From positions 6,201,827-6,265,826 of the forward strand of contig LR746272.1 in assembly GCA_902729315.2 (NCBI GenBank): a stretch of 64,000 nt of DNA, read 5' to 3'. The notes under the pieces were generated by a model. That model did not search any database, was not told the origin of the DNA, and saw only the letters and a program-made list of their open reading frames with translations. This stretch comes from Spirodela intermedia (taxonomy: Eukaryota > Streptophyta > Magnoliopsida > Alismatales > Araceae). Positions 1 to 12,900 of the stretch are shown here, one piece after another. Positions within the stretch are counted from its first letter, which is position 1; the number at the start of each line of letters is the position of its first letter. The position numbers and the translations under genes were made by a program.

Positions 1-981
1 TATTTTAAAAAGAATTAATAAGAACCAACACTAAGTAAACACTTTTTTTGAAAACAATTAACTCTATTTAATAAATAACTCTTTATAGTAAATACTAATA
101 TATATGCAATAAATATCATCTTAACCGTTTAAATCACCACTAGATTGTCCTTACATGAAGTCCACTATTCAACTGCAGATAAATAGCAATAGATCAGAAG
201 GCAAACATTTTTTTCGCAGCTAGAATCACAACAATATGAGTTGGAGAGCAGAGGTAAGGCAACCTTGGTGAGCACCCAAGCAGTTTCTCACCTGGGGGAT
301 CTAGAAGCCTAGGGAAATGCATCATTTAGGCAATGCCTTGAAAATCTTTGTGAAAAAATAGAGATATAAATGTCATAGAATGAGTAATCTAAAACTTATA
401 CATAGCATGCAATTTATATAATATTATCAATGTGAAACATGACAAGTCAGTAATCCTAACATAGAGCATCTTAAAAATTGCAGTATGTGAAAACAGAAAT
501 AGTTCATAAATAAAGTTTATAACCTGACGGGTGACTTTTATACATGTTATTTGATCAAGGTTGTTTGTTGATGCTTTACCGATACTATTTTGATAATTGT
601 CTTCTTTTACATTTTTCAGGTTTATGAGTTATAAAAGAACAATCTTTGATTGACATAAATTTTAAACTTTTATTGGATTCTGGTAACACAGTATTAATTA
701 TTCCATAATATTTAATATTTAATACTTCTAAATCTTCATATCGGTTTGTTTTTATCCCTTTATTATGTTAGTCTCAGTACCAGAGATTCATGCCTGGGTC
801 AACATTTCGTATGAAGGATATTGGATCTGGTTTTTCATATAGAAGTGAAAACACTAGACATGAATCTAAAAAAAAACTCAAAGAATATAAAAATCTCGTA
901 AAATATTAATCATTGTCAACGAGTCTAATTAAAACTAAATATGTCGCACTAAAAAGGAATTTGAGACAGAAAAGCACACAC
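1..981. other. intronic DNA of the CinA-like/nucleotidylyltransferase gene
   Basis: AT-rich sequence downstream of the last recognised exon on the minus strand. I searched for the expected next exon of this family, including the conserved GAD (IGADT-like) segment, and did not find it. The downstream exons are probably outside the window. Confidence 0.5.
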
Positions 982-3900
982 CAGCTTTCTTAAATTGAAT
1001 CACTCGCTCTTTGATCTGAGCTATTGATAATGGTGGTTTATCCGCATTTACAACTGAAATCTCAAAGCAAGGAACCCTATTGCAAAGCATACTACAGAAG
1101 ACATAAATTAGTCAGAATGTTAAAAAGCTGATATTAAAGCATAACCAGTTAAAACATTTTTTCGTAATCATGAATGTTTTCACACTGCTATTTAGGTAAG
1201 AAGAGATAATTTCATGATAGAACCATAAGCAATTGTCGACATGCAGCTAAATTATTTAGAGTCACAAAAATAATTGGTCATCAAGTACTTAATTTGTCAT
1301 AAAGATAGTCTTGTCTATATGGAGATGAATTTTCTCTTCATAGAAAATCCTAAAAATGATCCAGTTTTTTTCTTTACAACTGAAATGATCCAGACAAATA
1401 CTAAGGATCTGCAATCAACTTGCATACATCAGTATGTGGAAGTAAAAAATTAGTTGTTAACCTTGATGCCACTTCCAAAAGCTTTAGGTGTCCATCATGT
1501 AAGGGATTAAATGATCCCGAAAGTATAATCTTTTGATCTGAACTGTACGTACAAGTATCTGAAAGTACATGCACCTGAATAAGATTTATCTCCAAAACGG
1601 ATAACTTAATTATTCTCATGTAGTCGTAAGTGACTGGAATATTTCAATAATTACCAAATGGATATACTTTCATGCATATTTCCCCATTAATAAGTTGCTG
1701 TAACTCTTGATCCTCGTCAAACAGCTTTTCCAATTCATGTGAATCTTCCACTTCAGTTAGTTCCGAGTCAGACGTACCACATACTTGGCATGCATCTCCA
1801 ATAGCCTTAGACATAATATGCATAAAAGGAAATATTATGATAAGAACACGAGGAAGAAAGTTCGAACCAATATTATGTAAAACATCCGAAATGCCATGGA
1901 ATAATCAAAAGAAAAAAAGCACACCCAACTTTTTGCAAACAAGAAAAGAGAACGATTATATAAAAGGCCACGTTGAACATGCAACTTTGGGCATGATTTA
2001 GAACTTTCCAATGTATGATTTGAGCATGAAATGTCTGGTTACCGAATATGAAAATGATCCTTAGTGTTCGTTATCATGCCTCCAAGGCTTCCCATAGCAA
2101 TCAACACTAACCCAAGCCATCAGTTGAACTGTCGATTGAACAGTGGTTAACCTTTAAACCATGACATGGACTTTCACAGAGAAGAAAAATTGGCAAACAC
2201 ACAGTAGATTCACCTCAGACTGACAGGGCAAGAGTGAGTAGGAAGTAGAAGCATAGAGTATTGGTATTCTGTGCACAAAATATCTTCCGTCTAATTGGAA
2301 TGGTTGACCTTCATTTGGCAAATATGACAACCAAACTATCGTGATCAAATAAATCTAAAGAATTCTGTAGGGAATTGAGAATATAGCGTAAGAAATGCTG
2401 CATATGCCTATAACATTTGAGTTCGGACATATCACAAGTCTACCTTTATTTCTTCTTTTTTTTTTTATAGTTAATGGTGGGACTTTCGGTATGAATCATG
2501 TTGGTTTGAGGTCCAGCTATAAAATCACCCTAAGCATCCCCATTTCGCATTCAAAAAAAACAAAGTTAATAGTTGTGAAATGAAGAATTCAAAAAGCAAG
2601 AGAAACTAGCAGAGGAGCTACAGTTGTATGCACCAGCTCAGGAACATTTTCCAGGTACTATATCAATTTGGTAAAAAGACTAAAATACCCTCCTTAGATT
2701 ATACAAACAACAAACCACCCGTTGGCTAACGAGTTTATTACCCAGATCCAAAATCATGAACAATTAGAAAAGAAATAAATGCGAAAACTGGGTAAATTTT
2801 GGAATATTTTTTGCGATTACAAATTCTTGCAAAAATAATAAGAAAAAGGCAGGTAGGAAATTTATTTAGATAAATATTTATAAAAACCAAAAAAATGATA
2901 GCTACGTTTAACAAGCCATACCTTCAGTAAAAATTTGCTAGAGATCGTGTCTTCTTCTTCACGACTTCGCAGACCCTATATGAATTAATCAATACCAAAA
3001 CCTTTACAAGCTTTTCAGGTAAAAAAAGTGAAAGACTGAGATAAGATGACGAGTTAAGTACCTTAAATAATGTTACATTTGATGCCCACAGACGACTGGA
3101 TGTCCTTGTGGATACGATAAACCTGCAAACATAATTTAATAACTCGAATTCATGAATGAAAGACATGTAGACGATTGTGTTTGACCGGATATTTTTTGGT
3201 CCTGACATGGAAGTGGAGAGTAAAATCATGTAATCCTATTTTTTAAGCAGCAGATAGTAAAACACTAACGATGGCATGCAATGTAATCACATAGACGAGA
3301 CGGAATGGAAAAAATAGAAAAGAATACAAAAACAAAGATAGAAACATGAATTCGGAAATCTATTGCATGATGAAGCAGAAACGAGAATTTAGGTACCTAA
3401 GAAAAGAATAGGATTGAGAAAAATCCTAAGAAACGAATCAAATAGACATCACCATCAAATGTTGTGCTCTCAATCCTAAGAAAAGAATAGGATTGAGAAA
3501 CGAGAATTCAGGTACCTAAGAAAAGAATAGGATTGAAAACACAGCATCAAATAGACATCGCCATTAAATTAATCACAAGGGCACATTCCACAAAATTGAG
3601 TAATTTAGAAAGATAGAAGTTGACTCTGATAGATCCACACTTCATCCGTCAAAAAACTTTTATAGTCCAATAAGCAATCACATATCCATGGAAATATCAC
3701 TATTTCTTGATAGATATTACTATGATGTACGGAAAAATCCACAAATCTATTTCAGTCGCTGCCATCTCTGACAAAGAGTAGACATCCTAAATGAGAACAA
3801 ATCATTCACCTACACAGGTCCCTAATTTTTTTCAAGAAGCAAGATGCACAGAATGTAGAAGGCTGGCAGTTTCTTGTAGATTACATTAGAGCTACTTAAT

Positions 3901-6900
3901 GATAAATGGTCACAAATTCAAGAAACAAGATGCCACTCATCCTAACCGCATATGAAAAATGTTGGCATATTTCATAAAATAAACTTAATGTAAGGTAAGT
4001 GACAATCAGCTAAAAGCATCTAGGAAACAAAAATAAAATTCATACCAGGCATTGTCAAGGCATAAAGTCAATGCCTTTCCGTCGTTAATTGAAAAACATT
4101 TTTCTCTACAATTGGCACTTTAGAAAGTTTCGAAACCACCTTATGTCATATGCATATTAGTTTTTACAATTTTCCACTTCCAATACGAATAGTTTTGTAG
4201 ATGCGAGTTACTTATCTACCCCAAGTGGGCAGTAAGATCCCTGTTTCTTATTAAAATGACAAAATAATAACATCGATACACTTTATAAGCTCATCATTGA
4301 AAAAAGAGTTTGGTAATCAAGTACTAAAGGAAATGCAGAATTACTAGATAATAGATCATTATGTTCATGATGCTTCTAGATGAATTATTAAAAATTAGTT
4401 CGTAAAATGTGTTATTTGAAACTGTATGTGAAGATGTGTGCACAAAAGGACTATTACATGTAAAACAGTGGATCTGGAGTTTCTCTATTATGTTAATAAA
4501 TAAACAGACAGGAAATGCATACCTATGCCCTCCACGTTTTGGACCTACACTAGCTAAAGAGCCTGAAAAGCCCACACCTAGAACTGGACAGCCTGTCAAC
4601 AAGAGTTGAACTATGACATGAATTGAACTAAAACATTTCAAACTTTATAATTCACAGCATAACAGTTAATAAACATAAAAGGAAAGTAGAAGCCAGAATC
4701 AACAGAAAGATGCTAGGAAATGCTGCGCTGAAATTTGGTCTCAGGACATCGAACCCAATAAATCTATCTGAGTCACTAATACAAGAATTCGCACCTAGGG
4801 AACTCGTGAGAAACCAAAATCCGTAGAAAAGCATACAGCAATCTTTAAAATGGCTCAGCAACCAAAAATATAATCCACACACAAAAACGTCATGGAAATC
4901 TTTATAAAATCAATACCTTTATTAATACAAACACAAATATGAAAAACACCACAATACAACAATGCAAATTATTACTACTATCAGATGCCTTAGGCCAATG
5001 AACCCTACTTCAAGTAATATCTAATTTTCTGCTCTAAACAATGCCATCTTTATTCCTGGTAATCATGCACATCATGTCAGCCATACGCCAGACATGTTTT
5101 TTCCATTGCTTTTCAGTTCATCTTTGTTCTTCATTTTCAACTTTGAGTTGGTAACAATTCGTCTTAAGAATTTAGTGGACTCCTATTTCCAGTAGCATCC
5201 CCAGAGCACAGTTGCGAAACCTGAGAAAAGTTGGATAAATCTAAAGTATGAGCGTGAATGATTCATCTATTGGATGATGATTCCTACTGCTATTGGCTGA
5301 GAAAAGTTGGCTAAATGATTCCTACTGTACACATCTCTCTGATTAATTTCTCAATTTCACATTTCTTGAAACTGGGGTACCCATAGGATCAGACGTTGAT
5401 TGGAGTAGTCCCCAGAAGTAATGTAATTGTGTAGTCAATGTCCCTTTCTAGTGGTAGGCCCACAGGGGCAAGAAATATCTCCGGAAATTTCAATTGAAGT
5501 TGCGTCAGATCAACAGAATACTGGTTCAATTTGATCATTACTTGCTTTGCAGCCACTTTGTCTTCTGAAGTGATTTGATACAGCTCTACTAGGAAGCTGT
5601 CCCCAAGTTGCAGCTCTTTTGCTAAGGATTTCAAGGTAATATTTGACATGCATAGACTTTGGTCCCCTTTGAGTGTGATCTTGGATCCACTTTTGCTGAA
5701 GCTCAAAATGTATTTATTCCAAATGATCTCCATAGGCCCCAACGATTTCAGCCATTGCATTCCTATAATCAAATTAGTATTATTCAGATCTCCTTCACTT
5801 TACTCAGACAACTCTAACAACAAATCCTTCCAAATACCCATGCTCTTCACCTTCACACGTGCCTAAGATGACTCCATAATTCGCTGTGAGGGTCAGTGGC
5901 AGGCACAATTTTTGAACTTATTCCATAGAAATGAAATTATGTGTTGCGCCGTTGTCCATTAAGACTGATACCTCATTACATTCGCCTTTCTCCAAAGGTT
6001 TAGCATCCCCGAATCTGTCAGTTCTACCATTGAATTGCGTGACAATTTGATATACCCCATTGACTGCAATTCTATCCTAATGTCAGCCTCCAGTTTGTGG
6101 ACTTTTGTGTCTACCCATTATGTTGGAATTTCTTGTTCTAGATCTTCCTCAAGGACGATAAGGACCTGAAGCTCCCGTTCGCACACATGCCCTTGGTGTG
6201 AACTTCTCGTCACATGAGAAGCATAGACCCTTGGGATGCCGGAACTGCAACTCTTCTTCCATTAGGTCGAGAGGCCTCTTTGTTCCTTCTCTAAAAGGTG
6301 TAGTTGGGCCTCCTCTTGCTGATGGGCCTCTTGACCCTCAATTGTTGAGTCTATCCACTTGTGTTTCTTATTGGAGACCAGATTCAGTCGGTCTCCTCTT
6401 GGCATAGTCTCCATTCCTTATGGGAAACCTGTGCAGACCAGAGGCCATTCCATTATAGAGGTTAGGCTTTGTGATTCTGGTCCCTGCATTCTCTCTTGCA
6501 GGTCATAGTGCATTCTTCCTCTCCTTCACGAGCTGTGCTATCCGCATGATTGCCTTTAGGTCCTTGGGATTATGTAGTTTGACTTTTGTTCGAACCTCAT
6601 GCTTCAGCCTTTTAATGAAGGTGCTCTTGAGGACCCACCCTCTCTTGTAACTCGTCCATTGAAGAGGACATTAACTTGAAATCCCTTTTTTACTCACTAA
6701 GAGTCCCAGCTTGGGTAGACTTGAAGCATTCCATCAAATGCTGTTTAAGGTCCCACAAAGTCACGGGCACCTGGCATCAATCCAGTGAGTGATACCAGGC
6801 AATATTCTCCTCCTAAAAGCTCAACTTAGCCGCCATCATCTTCTCTGCTTATGACATAGAATGTATTGCAAAGAAGATCTCCGCTCAGTAGATCCACTCT

Positions 6901-9900
6901 TCTGGGTTGTGATAGATGAGTGATCTTTATGTATCCAATCAGCTATTGGATGACCTATATGGGCCCACAATCTTCTCCAAACTCAATTTGAAATCAAGTT
7001 ACCACCAAATCAAGATGAAAAAGTTTAATATTCCCAAAAAAAAACTTCAACACACATGAGGGGCACTACAAGTTTCGGGTGATATCTTTCGGACTATCTA
7101 ATGCACTATCTACATTCCAATCTCAAATTAATTAAGTTTTCTGAGAATTTCTCCACAAATTGCTATTAGTGTTCTTTGATGATAATTTAATTTACAACAA
7201 GGACCACCCAACACATGAGAAGCGCTTAAGACATGTCCAAGACATATGTTGGAATGGGATGAAGAAGATTGTTCATGAGTATGTAGCCAAGTGTTCAATC
7301 TATCAAGAAAATAAGTATCAAACCTTATCTCCAGCATATTACTCCAGCCTTTAGCAATCCTAAATCAGGTATGGGATGACTTATTGATGGATTTTATTGA
7401 TGGGTTACAAAGTCCTCTGGTTGTAACAGTGTTATGGCCGTGGTTGATTGTTTCAACAAATACACTCATTTCTCGTTGTTGAAACACCTATACACAGCCC
7501 AGAGAGTAGTTGGTGTTCCTGACATTATTCGATTACATGAGACACCTCTCTTCAAAGTTTTGGACAGAGACAGAATCTTCATGGGTCATTTTTAGATAGA
7601 GATCTTCATACTACATAGAATCAAGCTTCAGCACAGCACTGCCTATAACCCACAGACTGATTGCCAAACAGAGGTGGTAAATCCTTGTTTGGAGACTTAT
7701 CTTCACTATTTTCAGGCAATCAATCATGAAAATAGAGTAAATGGCTTGCATAGGCAGAACATTGATATAATACAGCCTTTCATTTCACAACTAGTTTCAC
7801 CCCGTTCAAAATTCTTTATGGCAAGAACCCTCCTTCGTTGATTAGAGTAGACACATGAGAGGAGGTATCCACAAATATTATTTAGCAATAAAAAGATCGT
7901 GATGAGATCCTCATACATCTTATGTAGCACCTGCCACGAGCACAGGCTCAAATGAAGGCGCAAGCAGATGGTAAGCATCAGGAAGTGCAGCATATTAGTC
8001 AGCAATTGGGTTTATTTGAAGCTCCGCCCCGATTGCCTACAGTCCATTGTGTGCCAACCAAATGAGAAGCTCACTCCACGATTTTTCAGATCATATCAAA
8101 TCACAGAGCGCGTCAGTCTGCTAGCTTATTGTTTACAACTCCCACCAACAGCCCAACTTCACCCTATTTTCCATGTATCACAGATCAAGAAGGCGATTGG
8201 AGAAGCACATCATAGCATTCTACTACCACCACAACTGGACGCTGACCTCAATTGGAACATCAGCCCTCAACAGGTCCTGAACATATGCTCCACTACAGAA
8301 GAGACCAAAGCCGTGGTCCAGTTGGACCACTTTCCTAAAGAAGAAGCCACATGGGAGTCGGTTCCTACCTTACAGCGACAGTTCCCAGAGTTTATTCTTG
8401 GGGACAAGGTGACTTTGGCAGTAGGGTGTAATGTTAGGTTCCAAGGGAGTCAAACATACTCGAGACATAGAAAAGAGCCCAAGACAAGTCCCCAAAGAGA
8501 CTGAGGAGATGAATTGAAACCTTAAAAGGGGTTCTGGGTCAAGCCCATTAAAGGGTACTATAGTCTTTCTCCTTGGCTGAGGAGGCTCTTTTTCATAGAA
8601 GAGGGTTGGGAGAGAAGAAGGGGGTATTCTGACTAGAGTTAGGGCTGCAGCCGCAGGAGGGTTAGGGGATCCTCTCAAAAGACCTCTTTGTTCTAGGGTG
8701 GGTTTGCTACTTCTTCATTACTACTTTAGTGTTCTTTAGCTCTTACCCTAATCCTTACTCTTGTTGTTGTCTCTGCTGGGTGCTATGGTTAAGACCCCCA
8801 ATCGGGGATCCTAACAGTTTTCCAATGGCCTACCACAGTTTGTATTGCCCTCTTCTTTCATCAACTAGGTTGGACTGTTCTTGAGGACAGAGTTTCACGT
8901 AAAATAGCGTGATGGGAACCTTGATATGTAGCAACTCAAGTATTTGTTAATAGCACATCATCTATTGGCACTAGTTTATTGCAGACTATCATTTCAGCAA
9001 TAAAGATGGTAAATAAGGATACATAAAGAGGAAGTTCTATAGCCAGAAGTAAGAAGCATTTAAAGATCAAGAGTGGCTTCTCAAATACAGCATTATGATC
9101 TCTGGGTTATTTATCTCTGTTAGCATGATTCTATGAAGACAGATGTGAGACGTGGATGCTTCAAAAAAAGGTTTTTGGCAGAACTGGAAATACATGATAT
9201 ATGGTAACACAATATCAGACAAAGGGTTCTTTAACTAAAAATGAATGTCTTGCGATTGTTAGCAGAACTTCAAAGGGGGAAAGGGAAAAAAATAAAGCCA
9301 AGGAAGTTAACTATAAGGTTGGTTTATTGGCAGGTAGTGCACACACTGAAAAAGAGAATAAAAATTTGAAGCCCATGAAGTTCAAAAAGGTTATAGTATT
9401 ATAAACAATAATCCAAGAGCCCTTCTTTTAAAGATCTAGCATCTAGTTCCCAAGTTATGGTTTTTCATTATTGAAATAAACTAGGACTGGGTAAAATAAA
9501 TCAAGCCAAGGCATGGTGATGTAAAAATTGGAAATATAACTTGAAAAAGCTAGGAGTCAATCTGTCAGACTACAAGCTATAATTGTGTGACAATCCTGCC
9601 TTATCACAGGTTGACCTTTGAGACTTATTTTTCTTCTTTATATAGGTGCTAAAAATTCTGAGGTTTAGTTCAAACACATATCCAAGTGTCAACACCTAAG
9701 GTATAGGGGTCGCTTCTCCCTACGTTTTTCTAGTTTCTATTTTGCTCTCAAATGTCCAAACTTAGGCTTCATCAGTCGACACTTTACACAAGTGTTCACA
9801 CTTCACTTTCAGGGATCAACACTCAAGTTCTACCTCGAATTTTGCAAACGCTATAACTTATTTTTTGTATACATTGGCAGATGAATACTAACTCATCACT

Positions 9901-12900
9901 TTCATTCATTAAACGTTCTGACCAAGCTTCATACAGAAGATTAACCCAAAGTTGAATAAAATTTTATAAAGGCGCCACTAAACCTTCACTTCAAACTAAT
10001 CATAAACAAATCTGCCGTCAATGCTACCATGCTTCTTACCATTACTTGAGGTTATCAACTTTAAAACAAACCCAATGATAAGTACCTCCTCTGCCTTGTT
10101 TTCTACATATTCCTTCAATTTAAGTTCAAAAAGGCAATTACTATGAACAGAATAAAGGATATTATCACTGAAGCAGGAGCCATCAGCTTGACGATCATCT
10201 ACCTAATGTTGGTCCCAAGTCATTGTAAGAATCAAAATGAGGATGAATTAGTCTTCTACACTGAGGTCAGAAAATAAACTTAATTCATATTCGTGCAAAA
10301 AAAAGGGATTGACTACTTTTAAATCGTATACAAGCTCTTGATAGGCAAGGTATAAGACGAATGTTAAGATATACTAAATCAGTTGGTTCTAAGTAAGGAT
10401 TGTGGTACTCTAGAAAATGCCATCTCTTGAAGGATAGACATCAGGTTAGCAAGTGGGTTTGGATGATCATAGGAGATATACTCTTTGTTGGTGGAAACCT
10501 TGTTACTAGAGAAGAGATGCAATTTTATGAGCCACATCAAGTGCAAAAAAAATATTAGGTAACAGCTCATAAAATTGATGGGAACCTATGGCTTAAGATT
10601 TTATTCAAGATGTCTAAATGAAGTTGCATATGAAGTTATATCGCAATAGCAAGGTAGTCACCGATATGAAAAAAAATATATATGATACAACAAAACATAT
10701 TGAAATTGATCACCACTACATTTGAGCGAAGCTCAAATCCATAGAGAGTCGTATGTCAATTCAAATGGCCAATGTTTAGCTATTTAGATTGACAGATTTA
10801 CACAAGGCGACTTCAGCACAACATTATGCAAGGTCAACATGACAAGTATCTGTAATTTTATTGAGTGAGAATGCCAAGAACATGAATGCGTTGATGTCTT
10901 TCTATTTTATCTTCAATTATGTATCCTCAGCACACTTGTACTAGATCTTTCTATGTGATATGTTTAAGGTACAAAACACCCGCCATCTCCATATCTGAGG
11001 TGTCTTCTCGTCCTCTTTTCTATCAACATGATGAAATTGAGACTAATGAATTAACAACTTATTGAATATTCTAACATAACTTCAACAAAATCTGAACACC
11101 AAGGTCTTCTAGGAGGAATTCCCTTGAACCAAAATTTAGCCAACTCCGTTTGATATCAGATAAACAAAAGGTACGGAAGGATGAATGAAGCAGATAAACA
11201 AAGTAGAAAAACATTGTTATGATTTAGCCTTCTAAAAAACCATTGAAGAACGAGAACCTGGTCTAGACAGCTTCAATGCACGATTGTAGGCCAACACTGC
11301 CATTTCTTCCACAACTTCTTGGCTAGTGAAATGCGAAGGAACCTAGAATTCAATAGGTAAGGAAACAGAGTGATAAATCCAACATACAATATGTAGCATT
11401 GAAATGCCTTTATTTAAGACAACAAGACCACTTTCTATTACCAGGATTCGTTAATCAAAGTTACTGATTAGCATCATAATTTACACATACCCAAGTCAAG
11501 GTCTATCAGATGTAGTAGCCAACTGAATAAAGTAAACTCTATTGATGATACACGATTTTAATGATATGCGACCTTAGATTTCTTCTACTTTCTATGTTGT
11601 CTAGTATGTCTGTGCTTGCTTGTGAATTAGAACGTATGAAAAGTCCACAAAAAGACAATAACCTTTGCCCACAGACTTACTATAAATTTGCAAATTAGAC
11701 TGGATTGAAGAGATAAAACTAGGAGCAGGCTGTGGCACAGCCAAACTGACGGGGAGAAAAATCAAAAGATACTTAAAAAACCATGGGGCAGTCATTTTGA
11801 AGAAGGAAAGCAAGTGTGAAGATAAGGGCATACCTCAACAAAAAGAGATGCGAGATTAGAAAACTAAAGTTAAAAAACTTGGGAAAATCCAAGGATGTGA
11901 AGGTAAAAAGAAAAAACATGATGGAAATAGGTAATAAATCAAAAGATTATGTTGAAGATCATCTTATCTAGTAACTCTGACAAATTCTATGCACTTGTTA
12001 ATGATATATCGAACAAACTTAGATAAGCGACAATCTAATGGCTTGCACTTTTTGTGACTTATTATTTCAAGGCGGTCTATAACACAATTATGTTGAAAGC
12101 AGCAACCAAGCCCAACGTTACCATACAGAAAAAAAGCACAGAAGAAAAAAACAACAGCAAATAGTACAACTAGATGAAAACGCCACCACCGTCCTCTCCT
12201 CTTAGATGATCATTGACGAAAGAGAGAAATAAATTGCAAGATATTTTACTTGCAAGTTTTTTGTTGATGCCAAAAGAGACTGACCGTTTTTCAGAACACC
12301 ATACCAATAGAAAGATTAACACAGAAAAAAACTTATAATGTTATCTTCTTAGGGCTGTTTTTCTAAGTACTGTATATTGAGCTCCTTGCTTCTGTTGAAA
12401 GAACGACAGCTGATGGTAAATGCATATAACCAACGCACAAACTGAAGAATTGGTGAAAGGTATAGGGCTTAATTGCAGAACTCCGTATTTCGTACAATCT
12501 GTATGCAGAGTTAGAGATTTGGCAGTGAGTTAACGACCCCTAGTCATTAAGCAGCTTATTTTTTATGATACATTGCAACTTCAGCGATTTTAACAGTTTG
12601 TCTGCTGAAATAATACGATAATTTGTACAATAAGCTTTGCCAATGGGCATGTAACATAGAGACATGGGATGTTACAGAGGGATTCACATGTGAACAAAAA
12701 TCTAAAAGCATTATAGAGGGGATTAATTGATAATTCGCATGGGAACAATACACTGAATTAAGACATATGGTCCAATCAAGACAGTCCATCTTCATCTGAC
12801 CCAGACCACTGAATTAAATAGGTAAAGTTTGCTGGCAGGTTACAACACTAGACCGAGACCTTGAACAGCAAGTGAACTAAATGTATGGTCCCATTGTCAT

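Larger units (their letters stand above)
5270..8816. mobile_element. decayed Ty3/gypsy chromovirus with an inverted gag-protease half
   Basis: Two head-to-head halves of what looks like one element. Gag, protease and the start of reverse transcriptase read on the minus strand (about 6890 down to 5270). The rest of reverse transcriptase, integrase, a chromodomain-like tail and an LTR read on the plus strand (6905-8816). Both halves are full of stop codons and frameshifts. RNase H and part of reverse transcriptase are deleted. The element lies in intron 3 of the CinA-like/nucleotidylyltransferase gene. Assignment to chromoviruses follows from the chromodomain-like segment after the integrase. 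Two independent insertions, rather than one inversion, cannot be excluded. Confidence 0.82.

Noticed and set aside
780-860. Possible further exon of the nucleotidylyltransferase-like gene
   Set aside because: None of the three minus-strand frames gave the expected conserved segment, and no well-placed splice sites were seen.
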